From NCBI GenBank assembly GCA_041690495.1, contig JAWLHE010000008.1:186001-250000 (forward strand): 64,000 bases of DNA. Direction: 5' to 3'. Of this stretch, positions 1 to 7,611 are shown piece by piece. A model generated the notes under the pieces. That model made no database searches. It had not been told where the DNA came from and saw only the letters and a program-made list of their open reading frames with translations. Made by a program: the position numbers and the translations under genes. This DNA comes from DATAAP01 sp041690495. Lineage in GTDB: Bacteria > Pseudomonadota > Alphaproteobacteria > CACIAM-22H2. The stretch's first letter is position 1; each line of letters begins with the position of its first letter.

Positions 1-40
1 CATCGCGCTTGACGCCGAGAACTTCATAGGGATCGCGCAT
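1..40 (-). CDS. DnaJ-like J-domain protein, N-terminal fragment
   Basis: Only the first 13 codons lie in the window; the rest runs off the left edge. Reading leftward from the ATG at 40-38 gives MRDPYEVLGVKRD, the typical opening of helix I of a J-domain (DPYEVLGV). J-domain proteins stimulate the ATPase of DnaK-type chaperones in the cytosol. The family is clear from this opening, but full length, the HPD motif and any zinc-finger or C-terminal domains cannot be seen, so DnaJ, CbpA or a specialised co-chaperone are all possible. It lies downstream of the glycine-zipper gene on the same strand, separated from it by a terminator-like hairpin, so it probably has its own promoter within 41-60 or reads through. 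Confidence 0.7.
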   Translation of the reverse strand, partial: MRDPYEVLGVKRD

Positions 41-60
41 CGGCCGTTTCGTCGTTCAAG

Positions 61-89
61 GAAAAGAGGGCGACGGTCGTCGTCGCCCT
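61..89 (-). terminator. Intrinsic terminator after the glycine-zipper lipoprotein gene
   Basis: A perfect 9-bp inverted repeat, AGGGCGACG (67-75) and CGTCGCCCT (81-89), is separated by a 5-nt loop. On the minus strand the stem is followed by CTTTTCC (66-60), a short T-run. It lies 28 nt past the stop codon of the lipoprotein gene and before the DnaJ-like start, the expected place for a rho-independent terminator. Confidence 0.7.
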
Positions 90-117
90 ACGACCGCCGT
101 ATCCCCAAGGTAGGATG

Positions 118-585
118 TCAGTTGACGACCTTCCAGCTTCCATCCGGTTGACGGCAGGCGGTGCCGTAGGCCTGCTCTGTCTTGCCGCCGATGGTAACCG
201 TCGACTGGTATTCGCGGCACGGATTGCCGGCGCTGTCGGTGCCCTGGCGGATCGGCGTCACGGCGCCGGAATGGCCGCTTTCCGGATTGCTCCAGGTGAT
301 TTGCTGCCCGACCGGCGCGGTGTGGGCGCGCTCCTGGGCCTGTTGTGCCGCGGCGACGTCGGCCCTGTCGAGCGACCGGCCGATCTCGCGGCCGGCGAAG
401 GCGCCGAGCAGCGAGCCGGCAACCGATGCGATGATGCGGCCGCTGCCGCCGCCGATCTGCGAGCCGGCCGCGGCGCCGCCGATGCCGCCGAGAATCGTGC
501 CCCATTCCGCCTTTTCCTGGCCCTGCGTGCATGCCGCGACGCCAAGCATCAGTACGGCCATCGCTGCAGTTCGTGTCGTCTTCAT
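118..585 (-). CDS. Glycine-zipper 2TM-domain lipoprotein
   Basis: A 155-residue protein. The start is the ATG at 585, which gives a classical lipoprotein signal: positively charged MKTTR, a hydrophobic stretch and a lipobox ending GVAAC at about residue 19. The mature part begins with a glycine-zipper segment (residues about 28-70; repeated GxxxG and GGxxG spacings such as GGIGGAAAG), the hallmark of surface-antigen-type 17 kDa/RT0821 family outer-membrane lipoproteins. The C-terminal half holds a small conserved domain with two cysteines (NPCREYQ, GTACRQ) and ends QPDGSWKVVN, typical of the family. Role: probably envelope structure; exact function unknown. A terminator follows. In-frame codons extend upstream, but they encode no signal peptide. 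Confidence 0.85.
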   Translation of the reverse strand: MKTTRTAAMAVLMLGVAACTQGQEKAEWGTILGGIGGAAAGSQIGGGSGRIIASVAGSLLGAFAGREIGRSLDRADVAAAQQAQERAHTAPVGQQITWSNPESGHSGAVTPIRQGTDSAGNPCREYQSTVTIGGKTEQAYGTACRQPDGSWKVVN

Positions 586-782
586 CTGCTGATCCCTCTC
601 AAGACGTTGCTGCGAGAGGCTCATTGGCTCGGTCTTGGGTCTTGCCTGGACTCGCAAGCCCTTCCATCCCGCAAAGGCTATGGCGCCGCCGGAACAAGGC
701 GCTCGCGACGCACGCGCGAAACCCTTATACAACAGAGCCAATAGCGAGTGTAGGGCGCACACCGGACGCCGGGTTTGACATT

Positions 783-1382
783 ATGGACAAAAGTATCGCT
801 GCCGAGCTTGCCGATCCGCTGATGCATTTCCATGCATGGATGAAGGAGGCCGAAGCGGGCGAGCCGAACGATCCGAACGCGATGGCGGTCGCCACGGTCG
901 ACGCGTCCGGCCAGCCGTCGGTTCGCATGGTGCTGCTCAAGGGCATCGATCGCGGCGGGTTCGTGTTCTATACCAACCTCGAGAGCCGCAAGGGCCGCGA
1001 CCTCGCGGCGAATCCGCGCGCGGCGCTGCTGTTCCACTGGAAGTCGCTCAAGCGCCAGGTGCGGGTCGAAGGGCCGGCCGAGCCGGTCGAACCGGCGGAG
1101 GCCGACGCCTATTTCGCTTCGCGGCCGCGCGGCAGCCGGATCGGCGCATGGGCATCGCGGCAGTCGCGGCCGCTGGCCTCGCGCTTCGAGCTGGAGAAGC
1201 GCGCGGCCGAGTATGCGGCCAAGTTCGGCCTGGGCGAGATTCCCCGCCCGGAGTTCTGGTCGGGCTTTCGGGTGATTCCGCAGAAGATGGAGTTCTGGCA
1301 AGACAGGCCGTTCCGCCTCCACGATCGCCTCGTCTATCATCGCGATGGCGCCGGCTGGCGGACCGAGCGCCTGTTTCCCTGA
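783..1382 (+). CDS. pdxH: Pyridoxamine 5'-phosphate oxidase
   Basis: A 199-residue FMN enzyme that oxidises pyridoxamine or pyridoxine 5'-phosphate to pyridoxal 5'-phosphate, the last step of vitamin B6 synthesis and salvage in the cytosol. The family pattern is continuous: DPLMHFHAWM near the N-terminus, PSVRMVLLKGID and FYTNLESRKGRDL (FMN/PLP contacts), FHWKSLKRQVRVEG, the SRPRGSRIGAWAS stretch and a C-terminal PQKMEFWQ...RLHDR...RLFP. Length equals the usual bacterial form. The start at 783 was chosen because the family begins shortly before this motif; upstream in-frame codons have no homologous look. It is followed 11 nt later by the cation transporter gene on the same strand, perhaps co-transcribed. 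Confidence 0.95.
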   Translation: MDKSIAAELADPLMHFHAWMKEAEAGEPNDPNAMAVATVDASGQPSVRMVLLKGIDRGGFVFYTNLESRKGRDLAANPRAALLFHWKSLKRQVRVEGPAEPVEPAEADAYFASRPRGSRIGAWASRQSRPLASRFELEKRAAEYAAKFGLGEIPRPEFWSGFRVIPQKMEFWQDRPFRLHDRLVYHRDGAGWRTERLFP

Positions 1383-1393
1383 GCGGAGCTCCG

Positions 1394-2326
1394 ATGGCAG
1401 GTTCGCCGGCGAGACCGAGCAGCACGGTCGATCACGACGGCCTGATGCGGCGCGCGACGTATGCCTCGGTGACGGTCGCGGCGATCCTGATCGTCATCAA
1501 GGTCGCGGCGTGGGTGCTCACCGGCTCGGTCAGCGTGCTGTCGAGCCTGCTCGACTCGCTGCTTGACGCGCTCGCCTCCCTCGTCAATCTGTTCGCCATC
1601 CGCCATGCTCTGACCCCCGCCGACCGCGAGCACCGATTCGGCCACGGCAAAGCCGAGCCGCTGGCAGGACTGGCACAGGCGGCGTTCATTACCGGCTCCG
1701 CCCTGCTGCTGCTGGTCGAGGCCGTCCGCCGCCTCGGCGCACCCCGGCCGGTCGAGCAAGGCGGGATCGGCATCGCCGTGATGGTGATCGCGATCGTGCT
1801 GACGATCGCACTCGTCGCCTATCAGCGCCGTGTGGCGGCACGCACCGGTTCGTTCGCGATCAGCGCCGACCGGCTGCATTACGCGGGCGACCTCCTGCTC
1901 AACAGCAGCGTCATCGTCTCGCTGGTGCTGTCGGTGTGGTTCGGGTTCGACCTCGCCGATCCGCTGTTCGGCATCGCCATCGGCCTCTATATTCTGGTCA
2001 GCGCCATCCGCATCGGCCGCGGCTCGCTCGACCTGCTGATGGACCGCGAGCTGCCGGACGAGCAGCGGGCCGAGATCCGCACGATCGTTCTGAATCACCC
2101 CGAGGTGCGCAGCATGCACGACATGCGGACGCGCTCGTCGGGGCTGTCCTTGTTCATCCAGTTCCACATCGAGATGGATCCGGAGATAAGCCTGAAACGC
2201 GCGCACGAGATCTCCGATGCGGTCGAGGCCGACGTGCTCAAGGCGTTCCCGAACGCCGAAGTGCTGATTCACCAGGACCCCGAGGGCGTGGACGAGCCGC
2301 GCCGCAGCTTCGCCAAGTCTTCGTGA
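1394..2326 (+). CDS. Cation diffusion facilitator family transporter (FieF-like)
   Basis: A 310-residue inner-membrane protein with about six membrane segments and a cytoplasmic C-terminal domain. CDF proteins export divalent metals (Zn2+, Fe2+, Cd2+, Co2+, Mn2+) by proton antiport. The metal-site helices are visible as DSLLDALASL (TM2, D-x3-D) and DRLHYAGDLLLN (TM5, H-x3-D), giving the DD/HD set of the FieF/YiiP type. The HRFGHGKAEPLAGL loop and the C-terminal ferredoxin-like domain (DMRTRSSG, FIQFHIEMDP, VLIHQDPEG) also fit. Start ATG 1394 gives the family's usual length. The stop codon overlaps the next gene's GTG (GTGA), indicating translational coupling. Metal specificity cannot be read from sequence. 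Confidence 0.93.
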   Translation: MAGSPARPSSTVDHDGLMRRATYASVTVAAILIVIKVAAWVLTGSVSVLSSLLDSLLDALASLVNLFAIRHALTPADREHRFGHGKAEPLAGLAQAAFITGSALLLLVEAVRRLGAPRPVEQGGIGIAVMVIAIVLTIALVAYQRRVAARTGSFAISADRLHYAGDLLLNSSVIVSLVLSVWFGFDLADPLFGIAIGLYILVSAIRIGRGSLDLLMDRELPDEQRAEIRTIVLNHPEVRSMHDMRTRSSGLSLFIQFHIEMDPEISLKRAHEISDAVEADVLKAFPNAEVLIHQDPEGVDEPRRSFAKSS

Positions 2327-3891
2327 CCGCGCGCCGCGAAACCACGGAACAGCAGGACGTCATCGACTTCCTCGGCCGCGCCGGAAGTTACGGCGCAGGC
2401 GTCGACCGCGTGGAGCGGATCGATACCCACGGCGCGGTCGTCTTCCTTGCCGGTGAGCGCGCCTACAAGCTCAAGCGGGCGGTGTGGTTTCCGTACATGG
2501 ACTATTCGACGCCGGAGCGGCGCCGGGCGATGTGCGAAGCTGAACTGGCCGTCAACCGCCGCACCGCGCCGATGCTGTACGAGGCAGTGGTGCCGGTGAC
2601 GCGCGAGGCGGGGGCCCTGCGCATCGGCGGCACGGGCGAGGCGGTGGACTGGCTGGTCGTCATGCGCCGTTTCGACCAGGCGGGCCTGTTCGACCATCTC
2701 GCCGCGCGCGGCGCGCTGACCGATGCGCTGATGCGGGAGCTCGCAGCGGAGATCGCCGAATTCCACGCACAGGCGGAGCGGCGCCCCGACCACGGTGGCG
2801 TCGCGGGCATCGAATGGGTGATCGACGGCAACCGTACCGGCCTGCTCGATGCCGGGGAGACGTTCGACCGCACGCTCGTCGAGCGCTTCGACCGCGGTTG
2901 CCGGGAATGGCTCGAGCGCACGCGCGCGCTCCTCGATGCGCGCCGTGTCGGCGGGTTCGTGCGCCACTGCCATGGCGACCTGCATCTCCGCAATATCTGC
3001 CTGATCGAGGGCCGGCCGGTGCTGTTCGATGCCATCGAGTTCAGCGAGCAGATCGCCTGCATCGACACGATCTACGATCTCGCATTCCTGCTGATGGACC
3101 TCGAGCAGCGTGCACTCAGACCGCTCGGCAACGCTGCGTTCAACGCCTATCTCGAGGCGAGCGGCGATCGCGGCGCGCTTTCGGCACTGCCGCTGTTTCT
3201 CGCCTGCAGGGCCGGAGTCAAGGCGCAGACCCTCGCCGCGTCGGCCCGCGCGCAGCCCGCCGAGGAGGCGCGGCGCGCGCTGATCGGGCAGGCGCGCGCG
3301 GCGCTCGATCTCGGACTCGGACTTCTGTCCCCGGCGCCGGCGCGGCTGGTCGCCATCGGCGGGCTGTCCGGCACCGGCAAATCGACGGTGGCACGCCTGG
3401 CCGCACCCGCGCTGGGCCGTGCGCCCGGGGCGGTCGTGCTGCGCAGCGACGTGATCCGCAAGGCGCTCGCCGGCGTTTCCGCGACGACGCGCCTCGATGC
3501 CGCTGCGTATACGCGCGAGGCGTCGCGGCGGGTCTATGACGTCCTGATCGGCACCGCGCGCGAGGTCGCCGCAAGCGGGCAGGCCGCGATCGCCGATGCG
3601 GTGTTCGCGGCCCCGGAGGAGCGCGATGCGGTTGCCGCGGCGGCGCGCGCGGCCGGCGTGGCGTTCACAGGCATTTGGCTCGACGCGCCGGCCGAACGAC
3701 TGGCGGAACGCATCGACGCCCGGCGCGGCGATGCCTCGGACGCGACGGTCGAGGTGCTGCGGCGCCAGCTCGCCTACGATATCGGCCCGCTGGATTGGCA
3801 TCGGGTCGATGCGTCCGGGCCCGCCGAAGCGATCGCCGCCTCGATCCTGTCCATCGTATCCGATTGTCCCGCCACCGGAATTCAGTGCTAA
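2323..3891 (+). CDS. Fusion of aminoglycoside-phosphotransferase-like and P-loop kinase (AAA) domains
   Basis: A 522-residue, probably cytosolic protein of the bifunctional APH/ATP-binding family. The N-terminal half (about 1-330) is protein-kinase-like, with the Brenner motif HGDLHLRN (217-224) and the magnesium-binding FDAIEF (235-240). The C-terminal part (about 340-520) is a small-molecule-kinase-type P-loop domain with Walker A GLSGTGKS (347-354), then SDVIRK. The substrate of neither domain is known; it should not be called an antibiotic-resistance gene on this evidence. Start: GTG 2323, overlapping the transporter's TGA, removes a long unlike extension upstream and gives the family length of about 520. 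Coupling to a CDF transporter is noted as context only. Confidence 0.85.
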   Translation: MTARRETTEQQDVIDFLGRAGSYGAGVDRVERIDTHGAVVFLAGERAYKLKRAVWFPYMDYSTPERRRAMCEAELAVNRRTAPMLYEAVVPVTREAGALRIGGTGEAVDWLVVMRRFDQAGLFDHLAARGALTDALMRELAAEIAEFHAQAERRPDHGGVAGIEWVIDGNRTGLLDAGETFDRTLVERFDRGCREWLERTRALLDARRVGGFVRHCHGDLHLRNICLIEGRPVLFDAIEFSEQIACIDTIYDLAFLLMDLEQRALRPLGNAAFNAYLEASGDRGALSALPLFLACRAGVKAQTLAASARAQPAEEARRALIGQARAALDLGLGLLSPAPARLVAIGGLSGTGKSTVARLAAPALGRAPGAVVLRSDVIRKALAGVSATTRLDAAAYTREASRRVYDVLIGTAREVAASGQAAIADAVFAAPEERDAVAAAARAAGVAFTGIWLDAPAERLAERIDARRGDASDATVEVLRRQLAYDIGPLDWHRVDASGPAEAIAASILSIVSDCPATGIQC

Positions 3892-3941
3892 GCTGAACGA
3901 ATGAACGAGACGAACAGGTTCATTGGCGCAGGGAGGCCAAT

Positions 3942-4814
3942 ATGGCGATAAGATTCATTCTGGTGCCGGTTTCCGGCAGTGAGGGCGACGCGATCGTCCT
4001 CGATGCCGCCCTGGCGCTGGCGGAACGCTTCGGCGCGCATATAGAGGTTCTGCATCCGGAGCTCGACCCCCGCGACGCCGTGCCGTTCCTCGGCGAGGGT
4101 GCGTCGGGTGCGCTGATCCAGCAGATCATGGAGGCGGCGCAGCGCGACTCGGCGACCCGCACGACGCGTGCGCGCGCGACCTTCGAGGCATGGCGCGAGC
4201 GCAGCAACGTGCCATTCGCCGCCGCGTCGGGCGGCCAGAACGGCCCGACCGTGTCGTGGCGCGAGGATATCGGGCCGGAGGACGAACTGGTCGGTCGCCG
4301 CGGCCGGCTCGCCGACCTGATCGTTGTGCCGCGGCCGACCTCGGAGGGAAACGTCGTCCCGACCGTGTCGTTCGAGGCGGCATTGCTCGATACCGGCCGG
4401 CCGGTGCTCGCGGTGCCGCTGGCGCCGGGCGCGCTGGCGCGCATGACGACGGGGCCGGTGCTGGTCGCGTGGAACGGCAGCGTCGAATCGGCGCGGGCGG
4501 TGTCCGCCGCAATTCCGCTGCTGGGCACGGCGGAGCGCGTCGCCGTACTGTCGGTCGTCGAGAACGACAAGGCGGCGGATGGCGGCAAGGTCATCGAGTA
4601 TCTCGCCTGGCACGGCATCAAGGCCGACCTGCTGCCGCCGACGCGCAAGCAGGCCAATGTCGGCGCGCAGATACTGGCCGAGGCGGCTGCATTGGACGCC
4701 GGGCTGCTGGTGATGGGCGCCTATACGCGCAGCCGTCTCCGGCGGATGGTGTTCGGCGGCGTCACCGAGCACGTGCTCGCCAACGCGACGATCCCCGCCT
4801 TCATGGTGCATTGA
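3942..4814 (+). CDS. Universal stress protein, UspA family, double-domain length
   Basis: A 290-residue cytosolic protein. It opens with IRFILVPVSGSEGD, a Usp beta-1 strand and loop, and its C-terminal half (from about 155: GPVLVAWNGSVESARAV) contains a full Usp fold ending MGAYTRSRLRRMVFGGVTEHVL, the ATP-binding G-rich motif and final helix. The length is about twice a single UspA domain, so a degenerate first domain plus a canonical second is likely. Such proteins bind ATP and are induced under stress or starvation; the precise role is unknown. A good ribosome site (GGGAGG) precedes the ATG. It follows the fusion kinase by 50 nt on the same strand and may be in the same transcript. Confidence 0.9.
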   Translation: MAIRFILVPVSGSEGDAIVLDAALALAERFGAHIEVLHPELDPRDAVPFLGEGASGALIQQIMEAAQRDSATRTTRARATFEAWRERSNVPFAAASGGQNGPTVSWREDIGPEDELVGRRGRLADLIVVPRPTSEGNVVPTVSFEAALLDTGRPVLAVPLAPGALARMTTGPVLVAWNGSVESARAVSAAIPLLGTAERVAVLSVVENDKAADGGKVIEYLAWHGIKADLLPPTRKQANVGAQILAEAAALDAGLLVMGAYTRSRLRRMVFGGVTEHVLANATIPAFMVH

Positions 4815-4844
4815 TCCAGCGCAAGGACGGCGCCGCCGCGTTGG

Positions 4845-4870
4845 GGAACCTTGGGCAAAGCTGACGAGTT
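4845..4870 (+). promoter_or_regulatory. Weak sigma-EcfG-like promoter candidate
   Basis: GGAAC at 4845-4849 is followed after 17 nt by AGTT at 4867-4870, close to the alphaproteobacterial general-stress consensus GGAAC-N16/17-CGTT but with one -10 mismatch. It lies 35 nt before the ATG at 4906, in the gap after a universal stress protein gene. Could be chance. Confidence 0.3.
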
Positions 4871-4905
4871 TGTCCTGGCATGGGCCGGGGCAGGGAAAGG
4901 GTACG

Positions 4906-5265
4906 ATGGCACTGAGACGCATTCGGCTGGAGCTGGCGCGCACCAAGGAGTTCCCCGAGGGCAACCCCAATTGCGGCTACGAATTCACCGCGCCGCTCGG
5001 GGCGGACGGCAATCTCGATTTCGACGAGTGGAAGAAGAACCGTGAGGCATGCGGCGTACGTCGCTTCTGGGTCGGCGAGGACGACGAGACGGGGAATCTC
5101 ATCCATGGCCGCGGCGGCCACTGGATGTTCTCCTACGCGCCCGGCGACGACGACGACGAGCCGATCTTCAGGTTCGACCGCCATGTCATCAAGGAAGGCG
5201 AGTACATCTCGATCACCGAGCATGACGGTGTCAACCGCCCCTTCCGCATCGTCTCGGTAAGGTAG
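4906..5265 (+). CDS. Conserved small hypothetical protein, acidic
   Basis: A 119-residue soluble protein with no signal or membrane segment. It begins MALRRIRLELARTKEFPEG, a pattern I recognise from small uncharacterised alphaproteobacterial proteins, and contains NCGYEFTAPL, an aspartate run in the middle (GDDDDE) and a C-terminal stretch EGEYISITEHDG...FRIVSV that looks beta-rich. No catalytic motif is evident. The ATG at 4906 was chosen over one 36 nt upstream because conservation-like sequence begins there. It stands alone between a universal stress protein and an SDR gene; a stem-loop repeat follows its stop. Function unknown. Confidence 0.75.
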   Translation: MALRRIRLELARTKEFPEGNPNCGYEFTAPLGADGNLDFDEWKKNREACGVRRFWVGEDDETGNLIHGRGGHWMFSYAPGDDDDEPIFRFDRHVIKEGEYISITEHDGVNRPFRIVSVR

Positions 5266-5286
5266 CGGTCCCGCGTGCCGGTCTAC

Positions 5287-5308
5287 CCCTCTCCCTTTGC
5301 GGAGAGGG
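5287..5308. repeat. Palindromic intergenic repeat (CCCTCTCC type), copy 1
   Basis: CCCTCTCC (5287-5294), a 6-nt loop and GGAGAGGG (5301-5308) form a perfect 8-bp hairpin in the gap between the small hypothetical gene and the SDR gene. Related copies lie at 21577-21600 and 44882-44904. No T-run follows on the plus strand, so a repeat is more likely than a plain terminator. Confidence 0.6.
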
Positions 5309-5348
5309 TTGTGGCGCCTCGTGCGCGTTCTGCTAATCTCCGCGCGCC

Positions 5349-6086
5349 ATGTCGGAACGCAAGACACTCATTCTCACCGGCGCAAGCCGGGGCATCGGGC
5401 ACGCGACTGTGAAGCGGTTCAGCGACGCGGGCTGGCGCATCTTCACCTGCTCGCGCGACGACGTTCCCGAGGACTGCCGCCGCGATCCCAACTGGGCGCA
5501 TCACGTGCCCGCCGATCTCGCCGACTCTGCCAGCCGGCAGGCCTTCATCGCCGCGGTCACCGAGCGCCTCGGGGGCGACCCGGTGCACGCGCTGGTCAAC
5601 AACGCCGGCATGTCGCCGAAGACGCCCTACAAGGAACGGCTCGGCGTGCTGCACGGCGAGATCGACGGTTGGCGCGAGGTATTCGAGCTGAATTTCTACG
5701 CGGCGATCGAGCTGGCGCGCGGCTTCGCCGGCGCGTTGGCCAAGGGCAAGGGCACCGTCGTCAACGTCACCTCGATCGCCGGCCACGCGGTGCATCCCTT
5801 CGCCGGCTCGGCCTATTCGACCTCGAAGGCGGCGCTGTCGGCGCTGACGCGCGAGATGGCCGTCGAGTTCGCGGCGCTCGGCGTGCGCGTCAACGCGGTG
5901 GCGCCCGGCGAGATCGAGACCGAGATGGTGGGAGCCGAGTACGAGCCGCTGATCACCCGCATTCCGATGCACCGCATGGGCACGACCGCCGAGGTCGCGG
6001 GCGTGATCTTTCAGCTCTGCTCCAGCGACTTCGGCTACGTCACCGGCTCCGAGATCTTCATCACCGGCGGACAGCACCTCTATTAG
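5349..6086 (+). CDS. SDR family NAD(P)-dependent oxidoreductase
   Basis: A 245-residue classical short-chain dehydrogenase. It has the Rossmann motif TGASRGIG (10-17), the structural NNAG, the catalytic serine strand VNVTSIAG and the YxxxK pair in YSTSKAAL, followed by VNAVAPGEIETEM. The C-terminus (GYVTGSEIFITGGQHLY) closes the fold as in 3-oxoacyl-reductase-like members. It would reduce or oxidise a carbonyl/alcohol substrate in the cytosol; the substrate is not predictable. The residue after the glycine-rich loop region (ISTCSRDD) suggests an NADP preference only weakly. It converges with the FAD oxidoreductase gene at 6175. Confidence 0.93.
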   Translation: MSERKTLILTGASRGIGHATVKRFSDAGWRIFTCSRDDVPEDCRRDPNWAHHVPADLADSASRQAFIAAVTERLGGDPVHALVNNAGMSPKTPYKERLGVLHGEIDGWREVFELNFYAAIELARGFAGALAKGKGTVVNVTSIAGHAVHPFAGSAYSTSKAALSALTREMAVEFAALGVRVNAVAPGEIETEMVGAEYEPLITRIPMHRMGTTAEVAGVIFQLCSSDFGYVTGSEIFITGGQHLY

Positions 6087-6174
6087 GCCGGGAATCCATG
6101 CCGGGTCTTCTGACGGGCCTGCCGGAGCTCACTACGAGCCGCGAACATCGCTGACGAACCGGTGGCCAACGACG

Positions 6175-7611
6175 TCAGGCACCATCGTTCCTGCCAGCCG
6201 AGGTGCGCAAGCTGGCCCCCTGCCGCCTCAGCTCTGCCTGAATCTCCGCCGCTCTCACTGCGCGCGGCACGCGCCTCGTCCGGGTGGCAATCGCAGCGCA
6301 CACACCGGCGGCTTGCCCGGTTGCCATGGCGGTCGGCGTGACCCGGTACGACGAATGCGCTTCGTGCGTGCCGGAGATACATCGCCCCGCGACGAGAATG
6401 CGCTCCGTGGCCTGCGGCAGCAGGCATCGCAGCGGAATCTCGTACGCCTCGCCGGGCGGCACCCGCTTCAGTACGGTACCCTTTCCAACCGGGTTGTGGA
6501 TGTCGATCGGATACGTGCCGCGCGCGATCGCATCGCCGAACTTGCGCGCCGAAAGAATGTCTTCGGCGGTCATTTTGTATTCGCCCAGAATTCGCCGCGT
6601 CTCCCGCACGCCGATGGCCGTCCCGCTTTGTACGACATATGCGTCGGCAAACCCCGGAACGCGCTTTCTCAAGAAAGCGGCGATTTGGCGCATTTGGCGC
6701 CGGCTCGACCACTCCGCATGGCTCAGATCCCAGACGCTGGTTCCCAGCACGCTCGTGACCCGGGTGCTGTTTACGCCGACCTCGCCCGGATGCGGCGTGG
6801 CGAAAAGGAGAATATCCTCGCGCGGCAGCTCGAGTTCGCCCGCCGCCGCGGCATCGGCGATCAAGTCCCACAGGCCGTGTACGCCGCGCCATTGCGACGG
6901 GTTTTCGTGCACGTACGCTGCAAAGGCGGGATGGTTCATGCCGACCATCCTGAACATGAGCGTCATCGGCTGGACAAGCCCGTCCGCGTCGCGCCCGATC
7001 TCGTAAGGCGCCCCCGCTGCAGCCGCGATGTCGCCGTCGCCCGTGCAATCGACGATCGCGTCCGCCTCGATCAGAACCGGGCCCGATTTGGTCTCCAGGA
7101 CGACGCCCGGCGGGTCGTTGTCCGTCATCACGCCCGAGGCGAAGGCGTGCAAGAGCACATTCACGCCAGCGTCGTCGAGGAGCTCGGCGGCGGTCAGCTT
7201 GAACATCTCCGGATCGAACGGAACGACGTAACCGGTCGTCTCCGACGGGGTAACCGCGCCGCCAGCTGCGACAAGCCTTTCGAGGAAGACTCCCAGGGCG
7301 CCGGCGACGACGGGATCTCCCGGCCCATGATCGGTCGGCAGCAATCGGGCACTGTTCGCCGACCCGGGCTGGCGCCGCTCGGTGAAGAACGACATGAGCG
7401 GCATCACCAGCGCGACGGTCGCGTTGCCGCCAAGGAAGCCATAGCGCTCCGCGAGGATGACATTGGCGCCGGCCCATGCCGCGCCCAGCGCCGCGCCGAG
7501 ACCGGCGGGGCCGCCGCCGACGACGAGCACGTCTGTCCGACCTCCGACATGCGCAGTGCGGGGCGGAAGAACGACGGTGCGCGGCTCAGGTGGCCGTTTT
7601 AGCACTGGCAT
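6175..7611 (-). CDS. FAD-dependent oxidoreductase (FAD_oxidored/PF12831-like)
   Basis: A 478-residue flavoprotein. The dinucleotide-binding motif is VLVVGGGPAGLGAALGAA near residue 30, continuing AERYGFLGGNAT, which is typical of the PF12831 group; the middle has VDCTGDGDIAAAAGAP and the C-terminus has ILVAGRCISGTHEAHSS...AMATGQAAG, the second FAD-contact motif. The reaction is unknown. The start at 7611 lies inside the 3' end of the pyruvyl transferase gene (26-nt overlap, same strand), so the two are almost certainly one transcript and translationally coupled. There is no signal peptide. The family includes enzymes acting on diverse small organic substrates, so no product name is given. Confidence 0.88.
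   Translation of the reverse strand: MPVLKRPPEPRTVVLPPRTAHVGGRTDVLVVGGGPAGLGAALGAAWAGANVILAERYGFLGGNATVALVMPLMSFFTERRQPGSANSARLLPTDHGPGDPVVAGALGVFLERLVAAGGAVTPSETTGYVVPFDPEMFKLTAAELLDDAGVNVLLHAFASGVMTDNDPPGVVLETKSGPVLIEADAIVDCTGDGDIAAAAGAPYEIGRDADGLVQPMTLMFRMVGMNHPAFAAYVHENPSQWRGVHGLWDLIADAAAAGELELPREDILLFATPHPGEVGVNSTRVTSVLGTSVWDLSHAEWSSRRQMRQIAAFLRKRVPGFADAYVVQSGTAIGVRETRRILGEYKMTAEDILSARKFGDAIARGTYPIDIHNPVGKGTVLKRVPPGEAYEIPLRCLLPQATERILVAGRCISGTHEAHSSYRVTPTAMATGQAAGVCAAIATRTRRVPRAVRAAEIQAELRRQGASLRTSAGRNDGA

Noticed and set aside
691..715. GGAAC upstream of pdxH as an EcfG promoter
   Set aside because: The position 16-17 nt downstream reads ACGC/CGCG, not CGTT.
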